NCBI RefSeq assembly: GCF_026745355.1
Contig: NC_079209.1
Span: forward strand, 9,532,055 to 9,596,054
Direction of reading: 5' to 3'
Length of the DNA: 64,000 nt
DNA from: Beta vulgaris subsp. vulgaris
Taxonomy: Eukaryota; Streptophyta; Magnoliopsida; Caryophyllales; Amaranthaceae
The position numbers were made by a program, and so were the translations under genes. The notes below the pieces were generated by a model that was not told where the DNA came from, did no database searches, and was given only the letters and a program-made list of their open reading frames with translations. This document shows positions 11,077-22,474 of this stretch, piece after piece (positions within the stretch are counted from its first letter, which is position 1; the number at the start of each line of letters is the position of its first letter).

Positions 11077-11645
11077 TAGGGCTGTTCAGAGTGCGGTCTG
11101 GACCGCACCAAACCGCAACCCAAACCGTTTTTTTGCGGTTTGGGTTGGTTTGCGGTTTTGAAATTGCGGTTTGGGTTATGATTTCAAGCAAACCGCGGGT
11201 TTGCGGTTTGGGTTTGGTTTTAATTTTTGTAAACCAAAACCGCACCGCAAACCGCAATTTCATTTTTTTTTAAAAAAATAAATAAATTTAAATACAGTGG
11301 ACAAGGCGGCATACAAGTATAAAACTGAAAAAAGAAGTTTGAGGTAAAGAACTTTAACACTTTTGATAAATTATTATTTATGTTTAATTATATGAAGTCA
11401 ACTTCATATATATTTGGACTCTTATTAACAATTTTTTTAAGTCTTCGATTACAAAATTAATGTCGCGGAGGAAAAACTGGTTAAACCGCAAACCAAACCG
11501 CACCAAACCGTTTTGCGCGGTTCGGTTTGGGTTGGTTTGGCAAAAGTGCGGTGCGGTTTGGGTTGGAAAAATGTCAAACCGTATATTTGCGGTTTGGGTT
11601 GGGTTACATCCCAAACCGCACCAACCCAAACCGCGAACACCCCTA
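11077..11645. mobile_element. hAT-type MITE rich in AAACCGC repeats
   Basis: 569 bp, starting TAGGGCTGTTCAGAG and ending CGCGAACACCCCTA, so the termini are TAGGG[C/G]TGTTC inverted repeats. It is flanked by an exact 8-bp duplication, GTCGCTAG, at 11069-11076 and 11646-11653. An 8-bp duplication and TAGGGxTGTTC termini indicate the hAT superfamily. Both arms are made of tandem permutations of TTTGCGGTTTGG and its complement. The centre (about 11265-11460) is AT-rich. It interrupts the antisense gene of the Tat element. Confidence 0.92.
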
Positions 11646-13128
11646 GTCGCTAGCTCCACTGGCGTTCATGCGACCGCCCCTGAATCTAGGGCTCATGTGT
11701 CACGCTCTTCGGTTGTCAAGGGAGGAGGTACGAGGAGAAGAGGCCGTGAGCAAGTTGCGACGGATACTTCTGCCAACAAGAGGCCGACCATCGAGCATGC
11801 TTCTACTTCATCCCCTTCTAGGGAATTCGTCTAAGTCGATGACCTGCACGTCAATGCCCCCTGTTCAGGGCCATAAAGAGCAGTTCGCGGATGTTGGCCC
11901 TGTTAACCTGCCGGGAAATGGTAGCTGGCTTTCAAGTTCGTGCTCCTCCATCCGCCAAAAATAGAGAGAGATGGTCACGACTCCAAGTTTTTTGTCAAGC
12001 CTTTCTCCTGACATCTTCTTCCGTTTTCATGAATGGATCAAGAGGAAGGAGGTAGTTTTGAGTGAAGTTATGACATCGTCCTTCGGTAGTCCTCCTAACA
12101 TCCTTGGCAAGGTTTACCAACCTGAATAGGACGTCAGAGAAGACGAGTCATTATATGCTGACATCCCTGAGAATGGTGGCATCCTTGATTACTGGATCCT
12201 GAAGGGCATGCAATTGCCGCTGGATGGGCCGGTAGGATCTTTTATGACTTCTACAGCTAGGCTGGCTCATGATCAGCTTGTGGTACGCTTCCTCCTTTAG
12301 CCCCTTACGCTTTTTACTTCATTTGTTTTTGCATTTTTTAAATGTCTTCTTTCTCTTTTGCTGCCCAATAATGCTGCTCTGGAGCTGATAGAGCAGTATG
12401 TTGACCACCAGAAGCTGGCGGACAGCTACAAGCAGTCCCTTGAGGTCTTCCTGGACTTATAAATGAAGACCGAGGAGGACTTGGCGGCCAAGACTGCAGC
12501 CTAGAAGCCTCTACAAGATAAGTTGGTAACTCTGAGGTCGCAAAAAGCTCTGCTAAAGGAGACTGAGGCCAATGTCGAGTCATTGACCAAAGCTTTGGAT
12601 GCCACCAGGACTGACAAGATATTGCGGTGATGGAGGCTAGGGTCGAGGCTGAGGCTCGGGGTGCCACTAAAGCAGTTGCTGACTTTAAAAGCTTTGATGA
12701 GTTCGTGTCGGTCCTTTAGAAGAGGTATGGCGGTGGGTGGGCTATCGCCATGAGATGTGTGTACAAGTCTGATCCTCAATTTGACTGGAATATCATTGAT
12801 GCTGCTCATGTTGAAGGCCAGCATCTTAAGCCCTTTGAAAGAGATCCACTTTTTGCCGACGAAAATGCTATCGCTGATGCGGATCCCCGGTCTATTCCAG
12901 AGCAAGGGGACCAAGACGCCCCCCCCCCCCCCCCCTCTTGAAGCTTTTGGTGGCCATCTATCAGCTCTTTTTTGTTTAACATTGAATTCGGCCCATGTTG
13001 GCATCTGTAAACAATGGTTTATTAAATTCTTAATTGCAAGTACTTTATTCCAACTTTGAAAGCTTTTTTGTTGGCTGCCATCTTTATTTTCTACTGCTGG
13101 GTCGTCAAGCCAGTAGCTTTTATATATG

Positions 13129-13134
13129 GAAATA
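13129..13134 (+). terminator. Putative poly(A) signal of the antisense gene
   Basis: AATAAA, about 190 bp after the end of the antisense ORF, within GGAAATAAAGTTATTTGCG. Together with the TATA box at 6873 it would delimit an independent plus-strand transcript. A single hexamer in AT-rich DNA is weak evidence on its own. Confidence 0.35.
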
Positions 13135-13354
13135 AAGTTATTTGCGATTATGGGTTTTTTCGTACATTAATGCTCTAATTGTTCAACCTACTTGGGTCTG
13201 TTATTTTTTTTTGGGAAGTACGTAAGTAATATTAAGCCCAATCAACCAAAGAACACCTGGACGTTATAGCAGCAACCATTCCTAATCACTGGATATGCCC
13301 AACTACCTTACACATTTTCAATCCAATTTATATCTCTATCTTTAACTTTTATAC

Positions 13355-16300
13355 TTAAAAACTAAAAATTCTACTTTTCACACTATACTTTACATCCTGC
13401 ATAGTTTTGTTAGTAGTCATAATAACACCATCCCAGTAAGTTGTATTGTGAATTCTCCAAACTGGATAAACAATAGCAGTAAAAGCAGCAAGCACCACTT
13501 TCTTCTGAAAACTAGTAACTCTATATCTGCATCTAATCCATCTACACATCTGATGGATAATTCTATCCCTCCATGTAACACCAAGCCAGTTCATAATCTT
13601 CTCAATACACTGTCTACTGTAGTGACATTGAAACATCAAGTGATCTAGTGATTCTGCCTGTTGACCACATATAACACACACATCATCAACAAAAATACCA
13701 AGCTTTTTAACATGTCCTTCGTTTTGAATCTGTTTTGGAGGGATAACCAAAGAATCATTATGTGCTTGGGCTGAAACAACCTATTCCAGATAGATGTGCT
13801 CCACTGAGCTCTCATCTCTTCTCTATTTATTACAGTGTAGTACTTCTTTATACTTAACTTTGGATCTTACAGCCACTGATCACCATCAAGCTTCTCAGTC
13901 ATTTCAGATTTGGCTTCGCATGATATACTTCCATGTCCGACTAGCAGTAGAAGGCGCTACATAGCTGCTCCATTGATGCTCCTTGATGTACATCTCATTC
14001 ACCCACTTCACCCATATGTTGTCTTTCTTTTGAGCAATGCACCAGGCCAACTTACTTACAGCAGCTAAGTTCCAATGCAAAGTGCTCCTAAAACCAAGGC
14101 CACCAGCAGCTTTTGATTTACATAATGTATCCCAGCAAACAGCCCCTAGCTTAGTATCATTGTGTGTCCCATTCCACGGATAGCACCTGCATATTCTGTT
14201 CACTTCATTAGCACACTTCTTGGGATGATAAACAGTTGCCCCGAGTAGGTATGAATGCTCATCAGCACACTATTTACAAGCTGACATCTTGCAGCAAAGG
14301 AGAGATGCCTAGTACTCCATACTCTTATCCTACTGATCATCTTATCAATCATAGCTTGGCAATCACTAGCCTTCAGCTTTGTAGTGGCTATGGGACCCCT
14401 AAATATTTAAAGGGTAGGCTACCAACATGAAACCCACTAACATCAGTTACTCTCTGAATTTCCTCCTCACTCATACTAGCATAATACACTTCTGATTTAC
14501 TTCGATTAACTTCCAACCCAGACGCATTAGAAAACATTTAATTTGAAAACCTTGCAAAAGAGTATAGATAGATCTGAAGTCTCCATTACAAAATAACAGC
14601 AAATCATCAGCAAAGCATAAATGAGCCAGCTTCAGGTCTTTGCATCTAGCATGAAACTTAAACCCATCCTAATCACCAATATAATTTATCACTCTAGCTA
14701 GATAATCCATACAGAGAGCAAAGAGTAGTGGAGACATAGGATCTCCTTGTCTCAACCCCCTCTGAGCACCAAAAAATCCAGAAAGAGAACCATTCACCAT
14801 AATTGAGAACTTAGGAGTTGTCACACATGTCATGATTTGCTGCACAAAATAATTAGGAAATCCCACCCATTCCAACATTTGCTGAAGAAATTGCCAGTTA
14901 AGAGTATCATAAGCCTTCTTTAGATTTAATTTCATCATACAACAAGCTCTGGAAGCTTTCCTATTGTATAATTTGATTGAATCCTGGCATACTTCTTCCA
15001 GCAATGAACGCCCCTTGACTATGAGACACTATATCAGGCAAGATTTTATTAAGTTTCTCACTAATTAACTTAGTGATACATTTATAAAGCACTGAGCAAC
15101 AAGCTATAGGCCTAAATTCAGTCACACTGCCAGGACAATTAACTTTACGAACTAAAGTTAGAGTAGTGACATTGATTACCTTTAGCAATTTCCCCGTTTT
15201 GAAAAAGTCAAGTATAGCCTCAGTAACATAATCACCAACAACCTCCCAATATCTTTTGTAAAAACAACTATCAAACCCATCTGCCCCTGGAGCCTTATCA
15301 TCAGGAATGCTGAACACAACTCTTCTCACATCATCTTTAGTGAACTGACATTGAAGGATCCTCTTGTGCTCATCACTGATGCTCTTCCCTCTTCTAATCA
15401 GAGTGCTTAACACCTTCTGCTCTGCTCTTTCCCAGCAAAGAGGTTCTTATAGTAATCTAAGAAAGCTTCATTGACCTTCTCGGTCATGAGAACTCACCCA
15501 TTCACCAGCTCCATTGTGAATAACATGAACTCTATTCTGCCTTCTTCTTACTCTGATGGCTTGATAGAATATCTTAGTATTCTCATAACCACATTTTAGC
15601 CAGGTCAATTTTGCTTGTAGCTGTAGTAGGGAATGAACATTCTTCTTGGCTCTCTAAACCTTCTCTTGAGCAATTTTCTCCTGAGCTATGATTTCCACAT
15701 GGCTAAGATTCTCATGTAAATCATCTTTAGCCTTTGCAAGTTCATCTGTGGCTTTTATTAGTTCAACCTCAGCATCCACTAGTAGAATAAAGGCTACTTG
15801 TTGCGGTTAAAAAGTGCCCTAGTGCTGCGGAATAGGGCGCGCAGCAATTAAGGGCGCAGCAATAGGTAATAATTATATTGCTGTGGTTTAAAACCGCAGC
15901 AATATATGTCAGATATTGCTGCGGTTTCTATGCCAAACCGCAGCAATGTAATTATGTGTTATAAGTTTATAAGAGAATATTGCTGCGATTTTGGCCTAGA
16001 AACCACAGCAATATTCCTTTTTTTATTAATTTACTTAAGTATATTGCTGCGGTTTTGACCTAAAAACCGCAGCAATATGACCTGGTAAAGGTAAAAAAAA
16101 TTTTTTTTTTTTTGCATTTTGTACTAAAATTTGAAATATTAAAATCAGCTCACTAACACACCCACTATCCACCAAATTCGCAGATGAACTTAAAATAAAA
16201 TGACATATAAATGATGTGTGTAAAATAAAATGACATATAAATGATGTGTGTGAAAGTAAAAATTTCTTCAATATATAAATCAAAAAATACAGTAAAATGG

Positions 16301-18085
16301 AAAGCAAAAATAAAAACAATACCTAAATAACAAATTACAAAAAATACCATAAAAAAATGTATTAAAAAATAACAAACTGAAAATCAAAAATCCTTAAAAA
16401 AAACTAAGAAATTGATAACACATAATTATAGGCGACAAATTCACACACATCCACAGTCGCCGGAAAACTTCCGTCAATGGCGACAAATCCACTCGACGGA
16501 GTTATAGGCGACAAATCCACTCGATTGCGACAAAAGTTAAATTGCACGGCGGAGTAGAGGAGCCACAACGACGAACCGATTCGCGACTTGCGGTCGAGGC
16601 TGGTGGGCCTGACAGCTTCGTAGGCTTCGTCGGCGTCGCTTCATTTTGTTGGCTTCGAAGCTTGACGGGAGGCGTTGAGGCCGGTGGGCCGACGAAGGAT
16701 AACGGCGAGAGTAGAAGATGAGAGGTCGACTGTTGAAGAGAGATGAGAGAGAGGTTGACAGAGGTTGAGAGAGATGACGGACTGTTGAAGAGAGATGAGG
16801 GAGAGGTTGAGAGAGATGAGAGGAGAAGAGGGAGAACGGCGTGTGGGAGAGAAAGGCAGGAAACAAAAAAAAACCCTAACTCGTGTCTTTTATATGTTTT
16901 TTTTTATCATATTGCTGCGGTTCCTTTTAAAAACCGCAGCAATATTTAAAATATTATTTTTTTTAATATTATTTTAATATATTGCTGCGGTTTTTGCTAA
17001 AAACCGCAGCAATATGTCTCGGTCAAGTAGTCAAACTTTTTCAAAATAAAATCGTTGAAACCATATTGCTGCGGTTTTCTATTGAAACCGCAGCAATATG
17101 TTTTTTTATATTTTTTCTTTTCTTTTTACGTGATATATTGCTGCGTATGGGTAAAACCGCAGCAATATCACCCAGCAAATAGCATTTATTCTACTAGTGA
17201 TCACCAAATCCCTGTCTCTTCATAGTCCTTATAGCACCATTAACACTTTTGAGTTTCTCCACAAATTTAAACATAGGACATCCCATCACAGGTTTCCTCC
17301 ATTCAATCTTAACAGCTTCCAATATAGCAGGGTAGTTGCAGCACATGTTACAGATCTTGAAAGGTTTCTTCATCAGATACTGAGCATACACACTTAACTG
17401 AACACGTGTATGATCAAAGTTACCTTCAGGTAAGAAGGCCACTACTGCCTGATCATAAACATCAATCAAAGCAGAGTTAGTTATAACTATATCTATCCTA
17501 GAAAAAACTCTGGTTGATCCATCTTGCTTATTATTCCACGTGAAATGTCTACCAGAGGCATTAACATCACTTTGCCCCCAATCATGAATACACTCCTACA
17601 TTGGCCTAATTTCTGAAGCTCTCACAGTACTACCAATCCTATCCTCAATATTAGACAAGGCATTGAAGTCACCCATTAACACCCAAGCATCATCACGACA
17701 TCACCCCTCCTTGCAATATCCTTTATACCAGCCCACAAAGGACCCCTGCTATTCTGGTCATTAAAACCATAAACAAATGTGCAAAGAAACCCCCTGCAAC
17801 CTTGAGTAGACTTAACCTCACAATGAATAAACTGACTGGTCATAGTCAAAATATTCACATGAAAAGCTCTTGGACACCATCCTATAATTATCCTACCATT
17901 TTCATGGTATGCATTGTTATGGGTAAAACACCAACCTGGGCACAAGTTGAGATAGACTTTACCCAGATTAGATGTTTTCAACCTAGTCTCAAGGAGACTG
18001 AACAACTTATCATTGTGGGAATTAATAAAACTCCTCACTTCAATCTGCTTGGCTTTGCTGTTCAATCCCCTTACATTTCATGATA
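13355..18085 (-). pseudogene. LINE ORF2: endonuclease, reverse transcriptase, zf-RVT (broken)
   Basis: The endonuclease begins near 18085 with the conserved NVRGLN block, where the usual Trp codon has become TGA; a FSLLETRL block follows (about 17950-18065). The region to 17200 continues the endonuclease and linker but is cut by the CACTA element at 15777-17199, after which the frame resumes at 15776. RT blocks follow: PDDKAPGADGFDSCFYKRYW (near 15280), ITKLISEKLN and QGAFIAGRS (near 15020-15090), a frameshift, then LNLKKAYDTLNW and LRQGDPMSPLLFALCMDYL (14700-14930), and a stop just before the FADD active site (14597-14608). The C-terminal zf-RVT block CVICGQQAESLDHLMFQC lies near 13650. The in-frame stop in the first motif and at least three frame breaks rule out activity. 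Confidence 0.85.
15777..17199. mobile_element. Non-autonomous CACTA element, family C
   Basis: 1423 bp. The left terminus CACTAGTAGAATAAAGGCTA and the reverse complement of the right terminus, CACTAGTAGAATAAATGCTA, agree at 19 of 20 positions. Flanked by the 3-bp duplication ATC (15774-15776 and 17200-17202). Subterminal parts (about 15800-16080 and 16905-17170) consist of TATTGCTGCGGTTTT/AAAACCGCAGCAATA hairpins. The interior has an A/T homopolymer run followed by GCATTTTG (16095-16125), an AT-rich block, then a CG-richer block and GA-rich tract (about 16735-16865). No transposase. Inserted in the LINE at 13207-19448, between its endonuclease and RT regions. Confidence 0.95.
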
Positions 18086-18173
18086 GAATGCTATCCATTT
18101 GGTTTAGGGGTCTTCAGCCCCTTCCCCTTATCCACGAATTACTCCTCTGGTTATTGCCCAGTAACCACATTGT

Positions 18174-19347
18174 TTACAGCACCCCCATCCACATCCATGG
18201 TCCCAACATCAACATCTTTGCTAGTTTTTGCATCTGATCTTCTAGCAATGCATTAAAGGAATTATGCACTGGCACCTCAAGCATCTTAGCAACAGGAGCA
18301 ACACCATTACCCACCTGTTGGAAGCCTTCATTATCAACCACATCTTTCTTCTTTTGCACCCATCTCTTCTTTGGTACACCATTCCTGCACTCATCTTCCT
18401 CATGGCATATTCCATCACATTTCTTGCAAATGGTTGGCCTCCACTCATATTTAATCCTCTGTTCCACCACACACCCATGCTCATTGCAGAAGCTAACTAC
18501 ATAAGGGGGGTTTTTGCTATAATTGAATTTCTACCATTACCCTCGCATAGTGGAGTCTATCTTTTGTTTTTATAGCCTGATCTATTTTAACAGCATGGCC
18601 AACCAATCCAACAATCTTAAATAGACTCTTCTCACCCCAATATTTAAGAGCTAGTCCAGGCATCTTAATCCAGATATGGACATTCTGTATACTAGTTTTT
18701 TCAAGCAGCATATCAGGTTCCCGAATTCAAGCTATCAACGGTTTGTGGTCCAAAAACTGAAATCCTTCAGTTGTAACCTTCAGACAAGATTCAACAGAGG
18801 CAAATCTCACAATAAACATACCCTTCCCTACCATTGCTGTTTTATCAATCCCTAGGTATCCACAAATATGTCTAAAAAAACCATCCATCACATTGAAGGG
18901 GGGATTTGCACCCAGCACATAACATACAACAGCAGAGGACCAGTACTCAATCTCCTCTTGAATGTCCACAGACTCAATCATAACAGTAGGTGTTTCAGCT
19001 CTTACCTGATTGCCATCACGACGCTCTACATCATCAGCCCATGACATTCGTCGAGCCGTCAAAGGTTGTTTTGCACTGCTATTCATTACCTCCTGCCAAT
19101 CCGAAAGGATATTCTTCTCCATAGCTTGGTGAACTTGTTCCTCCATCGTCGGAGCTGGAACCACCATTATAGCCACTTCTACCTCTGTTTCCTCCATAAT
19201 CTCCTTCTCTGGTATAGTGCTTGGGATTTGTATCGCAACTCCAGTTACTTTGTCAACTGATTTTGTTCTCTTCACCGGCGAATAAGACTGACCAGTAGCC
19301 TTACCCTTTCCTTTCTAAGCACTCTTCTTAGCTATCCCTGTTGCCAT
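18174..19347 (-). pseudogene. LINE ORF1 nucleic-acid-binding protein (broken)
   Basis: Starts at ATG 19347-19345, with an in-frame TAG about 11 codons later, then an Asp/Glu-rich N-terminal part and a DUF4283-like domain (18727-18900, with FRHICGYLGIDKT). After a frameshift, IWIKMPGLALKYW (near 18660) continues DUF4283. A CCHC zinc knuckle CKKCDGICHEEDEC (CX2CX4HX4C) lies at 18387-18428. This domain order is standard for ORF1 of plant L1 LINEs, which coats the LINE RNA. The early stop and frameshifts make it non-functional. Confidence 0.8.
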
Positions 19348-19452
19348 GGTGTCAGCGCAAATTAAACAGGGAGCCTTATCGGGCGGTGAGAGAGGAAACG
19401 AGAAATCATGTCATCTTTAGTTTTTTAACAATAATATTTAATTTTTATTTGG

Positions 19453-19790
19453 GTCTGTTATTTGACCGTGAACATAAGTAGCCTTTTATTTGGCTCTTGT
19501 TTTGAGCTAGGTCTATCATATGACCATTAATGCACTTAGCCTATTATTTGACTTTGATTTGTACTATGTCTGTCATATGACCGTTAATGCACTTAGCCTA
19601 TCATATGGCTTTTAGTGCTTGGTCTGTTATATGACCTTTGATGCACTTAGCTTGTCATATGGATTTTATATGTGCATGGCCTGTTATAAGAGCGTTAATA
19701 CACTTAGCCTGTCATATGGGTTTCATCTCTGCTTGGTCTGTTATATGACCATTAATGCACTTAGCTTGTCATATGGCTTTGTTAATACAT
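19453..19790. repeat. 57-bp tandem array in the 3' region of the Tat element
   Basis: About six copies of a unit containing TGACCATTAATGCACTTAGC, then CTGTCATATGGC. The shared TGCACTTAGC block starts at 19531, 19588, 19642, 19699 and 19756, giving spacings of 57, 54, 57 and 57; a more diverged copy precedes them at about 19453-19510. Variable tandem arrays between pol and the 3' LTR are common in Tat-lineage elements. The LINE at 13207-19448 inserted at the left edge of this array. Confidence 0.88.
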
Positions 19791-22474
19791 TTTATTGCAT
19801 CTATGGAAATAACAAAATAATTGATGTAACGCTAGTAGAAGTTTGTATTACTTTTATAATAAAAGTGGATCTTAGCCTATTACATCCGACAAATCAAACA
19901 TAATATACTTCTTTAGGACGCTAGCATTCCAACAATTTTTTAGCTCTTTATCGTCCATTCAAAATGAAAGAGCTGGGAGCAAGCTTCTTGGCTATGATGT
20001 AGGGACCCTCCCAATTAGCAGTCAACTTTTCTTCTATGTGCACCTTACCAGTGCCTCTGTTTTGCGTAGGAACAGATCGCCAATATCTAAACGACCTTTC
20101 CAAGACCTTTCTACTATGAGCCTTGCTGATTCTATTCTTGTAAGCAGTCGCTTTCAATTTTGCCATGAGTCTTATGTCTGGTAGGGAATCTAGGTTCTCC
20201 TTGATTGATTGATCATTTTTCTCGAGGTCTTGGTGCTTGATCCAATAAGAGGGAAAACCCACCTCTACCGATAATACTGCTTCTGCGCCGAAAGCAAGCT
20301 TAAACGGACTCTCTCTTGCTGCTCTTTTGTGGTTGTCCTATTTGCTTAGAGTACAGCTGGTACCATATTAGCCCAATTTAACCTCCTTTAAACTCGTCTA
20401 TATATCTTTTTCTTCAAGGCTTTTAAGATCTTTTTGTTAGCGGCTTCCGCTTGTCCATTGCTATGAGGATGTCAGACTATTGAGTAAGCAAACTTTACCC
20501 TAAAATCCGTCAAGAAAGCTTGTATAGGACGACAGTCAAATTGGACGTCATGGTCAAAGACAATGGCCATTGGAATCCCAAATCTTGTCATGATGTTTTG
20601 CCAAATGAACTTTTGAACCTGGTTGGCTTTAATTGTTCATGTCGGCTCTGCCTCTATCCTTTTTGTGAAATAATCAATCCCTACTATCAGAAATCTCCTG
20701 CCTCCTATTGCTGTAGTGAATGGTCCCAGGATATCCATTCCCCACTGAGCAAACAATATCGTGCATAGTATAGGCTGCACATCGATAGTAGGTTGGTTGA
20801 TTACGGGAGTGAACCTTTGGCATTTATCACATTTCTTCACATAACTCTGAGAGCCCGCCAACATACTTGGCCAGTAAAACCCTTCTCTCAGCGCTTATAA
20901 TGCTAAAGCCTTGCCGCCAATATGATTGTCACAAACACCCTCATGAATCTCTTCTAGAATCTTCGTGGACTCCTAAGCAGTTACACATTTCAGTAGTGGC
21001 AAGCTCAAAGATTTCTTGTATAGCTCCTCATGGTATATAATATACCAATTCGCTTGTCGTTTAAGATTTTTAGCGGCCATGGGGTCTCCAGGAAGCGTCC
21101 CTGTCAGTTTGTATGCCACCAGTTAACTGAACCACTCCCTTTGCCGGTTAATAGTATTGATGGTGACAATCTTTTATATGATGCTTTTTTCCTTCAAGAA
21201 ATCCACTGAAACGGTTCTCTCAACATTGAATGTCGGAGCTGGCTAGCTTGGATAATGCGTACACTTTCATATTCTCAGCCCTAGGAATTGCATGTACCTC
21301 AAAATGATTCAACCGAGGAAGCATTTCCTTCGCTTTCTAAATGTATTTCTGCATGTTGGACTCTCTGATTTCAAATTCTCCCTTGAGCTGTTTGTTTTGT
21401 TTTCAAAGAAACATTTTTTGCTCCTGCTGCAAGCATATTCTGAACCGGCAATAGCTGCTTCATACTCGGCCTCATTGTCTGATGTTGGGAAGGCAAATTT
21501 GATGGTGTACTCATATGTATTCCCTATTGGATAGTCATTACAATCCCGACCCCGGATCCGCTAACAGTAGAGGAACCGTCAACTTCCAGTAACATGTTTC
21601 TTTTTCTCTTATCTCTTCCTCCTCATATGAGGCTTCTGCAATAAAACCAGCCACGGTTTGTGCTTTGATGGCAGTCCTGCGCTTGTATTGTATATCATAC
21701 TCTAATAACTCAATGGCGCACTTCAGTAAACTGCCTGAGCTATCCATTTTTTGCAAAACTTTCTCTAGCGGCTGATTTGTCAAGACTTAAATAGGATGGC
21801 AGTCAAAATAAGGTAGGAGTTTTCTCGCAGCAATTATCACTGCCAAAGCCATCTTCTCCACCATCTAGTAGCGACTCTCTGTACCGTTAAGGCTACGGAT
21901 AATGAAATATATGGGTTGTTGCTGTTTTTCTTTTTCCACCAACAAGACGGCCGCGACCGTTTTGGGAGAAGCCAAGATGTATAACTGCAATGTGTCTCCT
22001 TTATCGGCTCTTGGGATGGTGGGTAGGCTTTTCAAATGCTCCTTGACTGCTAAGAAGGCTTTGCTTTACTTCTCACCCCACTCAAACTTCTTGTTTCCCC
22101 TTAGCAGCGCAAAGAAAGTCAAGGCTCTTTCTGCTGACTTTGAGATGAATAGAGTGAGAGCCGCCATTATTCCTTTCAGCCTTTGAATATCCTTAACATT
22201 CTTCAGCAAATTCATGATTGCACGAACCTTATCGGGATTCGCATCGATTTCTCTTTTGCTTACCATAAAGCCTAAAAACTTCCCGGCTCTTACTCCAAAG
22301 ACACATTTCTTTGGGTTGAGCTTCATCTTGTATTTTCTCAAAGTACTGAAAGTTTCTTCGAGGTCCTTGAAGTGTTCGCGGTCAGTTTTGCGTTTGACAA
22401 TGGAGTCGTCCAGATACACCTCTATATTCTGCCCCCTTTGATCCACGAATACTTTGTTGGCTAGCTTTTGATAT

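Larger units (their letters stand above)
7299..12942 (+). pseudogene. Antisense extra ORF (aORF) of the Tat element, Transposase_28-like, broken
   Basis: Plus-strand coding region antisense to the element's gag-pol. The ATG at 7299 starts MSDQFDSQ; 25 bp later a CACTA element (7324-9301) interrupts it. Coding resumes at 9305 and shows an acidic/Ser-rich part with QREHRFKFLNDPSSPEKHNL (about 9440-9510). A conserved domain follows at about 10000-10370 (YGYRLVVPPEGSIVMECPP; FELRFPLDSF; FAQLAPLAVRNLIAY), matching the plant 'putative gypsy type transposon' domain (PF04195, Transposase_28) as I know it. A hAT-type MITE at 11077-11645 interrupts it again. A heptad-rich Lys/Glu segment (about 12370-12700) is probably a coiled coil, and the conserved tail SFDEFV..RYGGGWAIAM follows, ending in a poly-C/Pro-rich end near 12940. 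Several frameshifts and stops make it a pseudogene. The function of these ORFs is not established. Confidence 0.75.
13207..19448 (-). mobile_element. Complete but degenerate L1-type LINE with a 15-bp TSD
   Basis: The flanks carry the identical 15-mer TTGGGTCTGTTATTT at 13192-13206 and 19449-19463. The minus strand has ORF1, then an APE-type endonuclease, reverse transcriptase and zf-RVT region, and ends in a short A tail (complement of 13204-13212). Length is 6242 bp including a 1423-bp CACTA insertion, so the LINE proper is about 4.8 kb. No RNase H domain is evident, unlike the LINE at 51124-57940. Several frameshifts and stops show it is inactive. It landed at the start of the Tat element's 57-bp tandem array. 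Confidence 0.93.

Noticed and set aside
10908..11273. Overlapping frames on both strands within the antisense gene
   Set aside because: They run into the hAT-type MITE and use its GCGGTTTGG repeats in different frames; not genes.
16035..16949. Short frames inside the CACTA element at 15777-17199
   Set aside because: AT- and GA-rich low-complexity translations with no domain; the element is non-coding.
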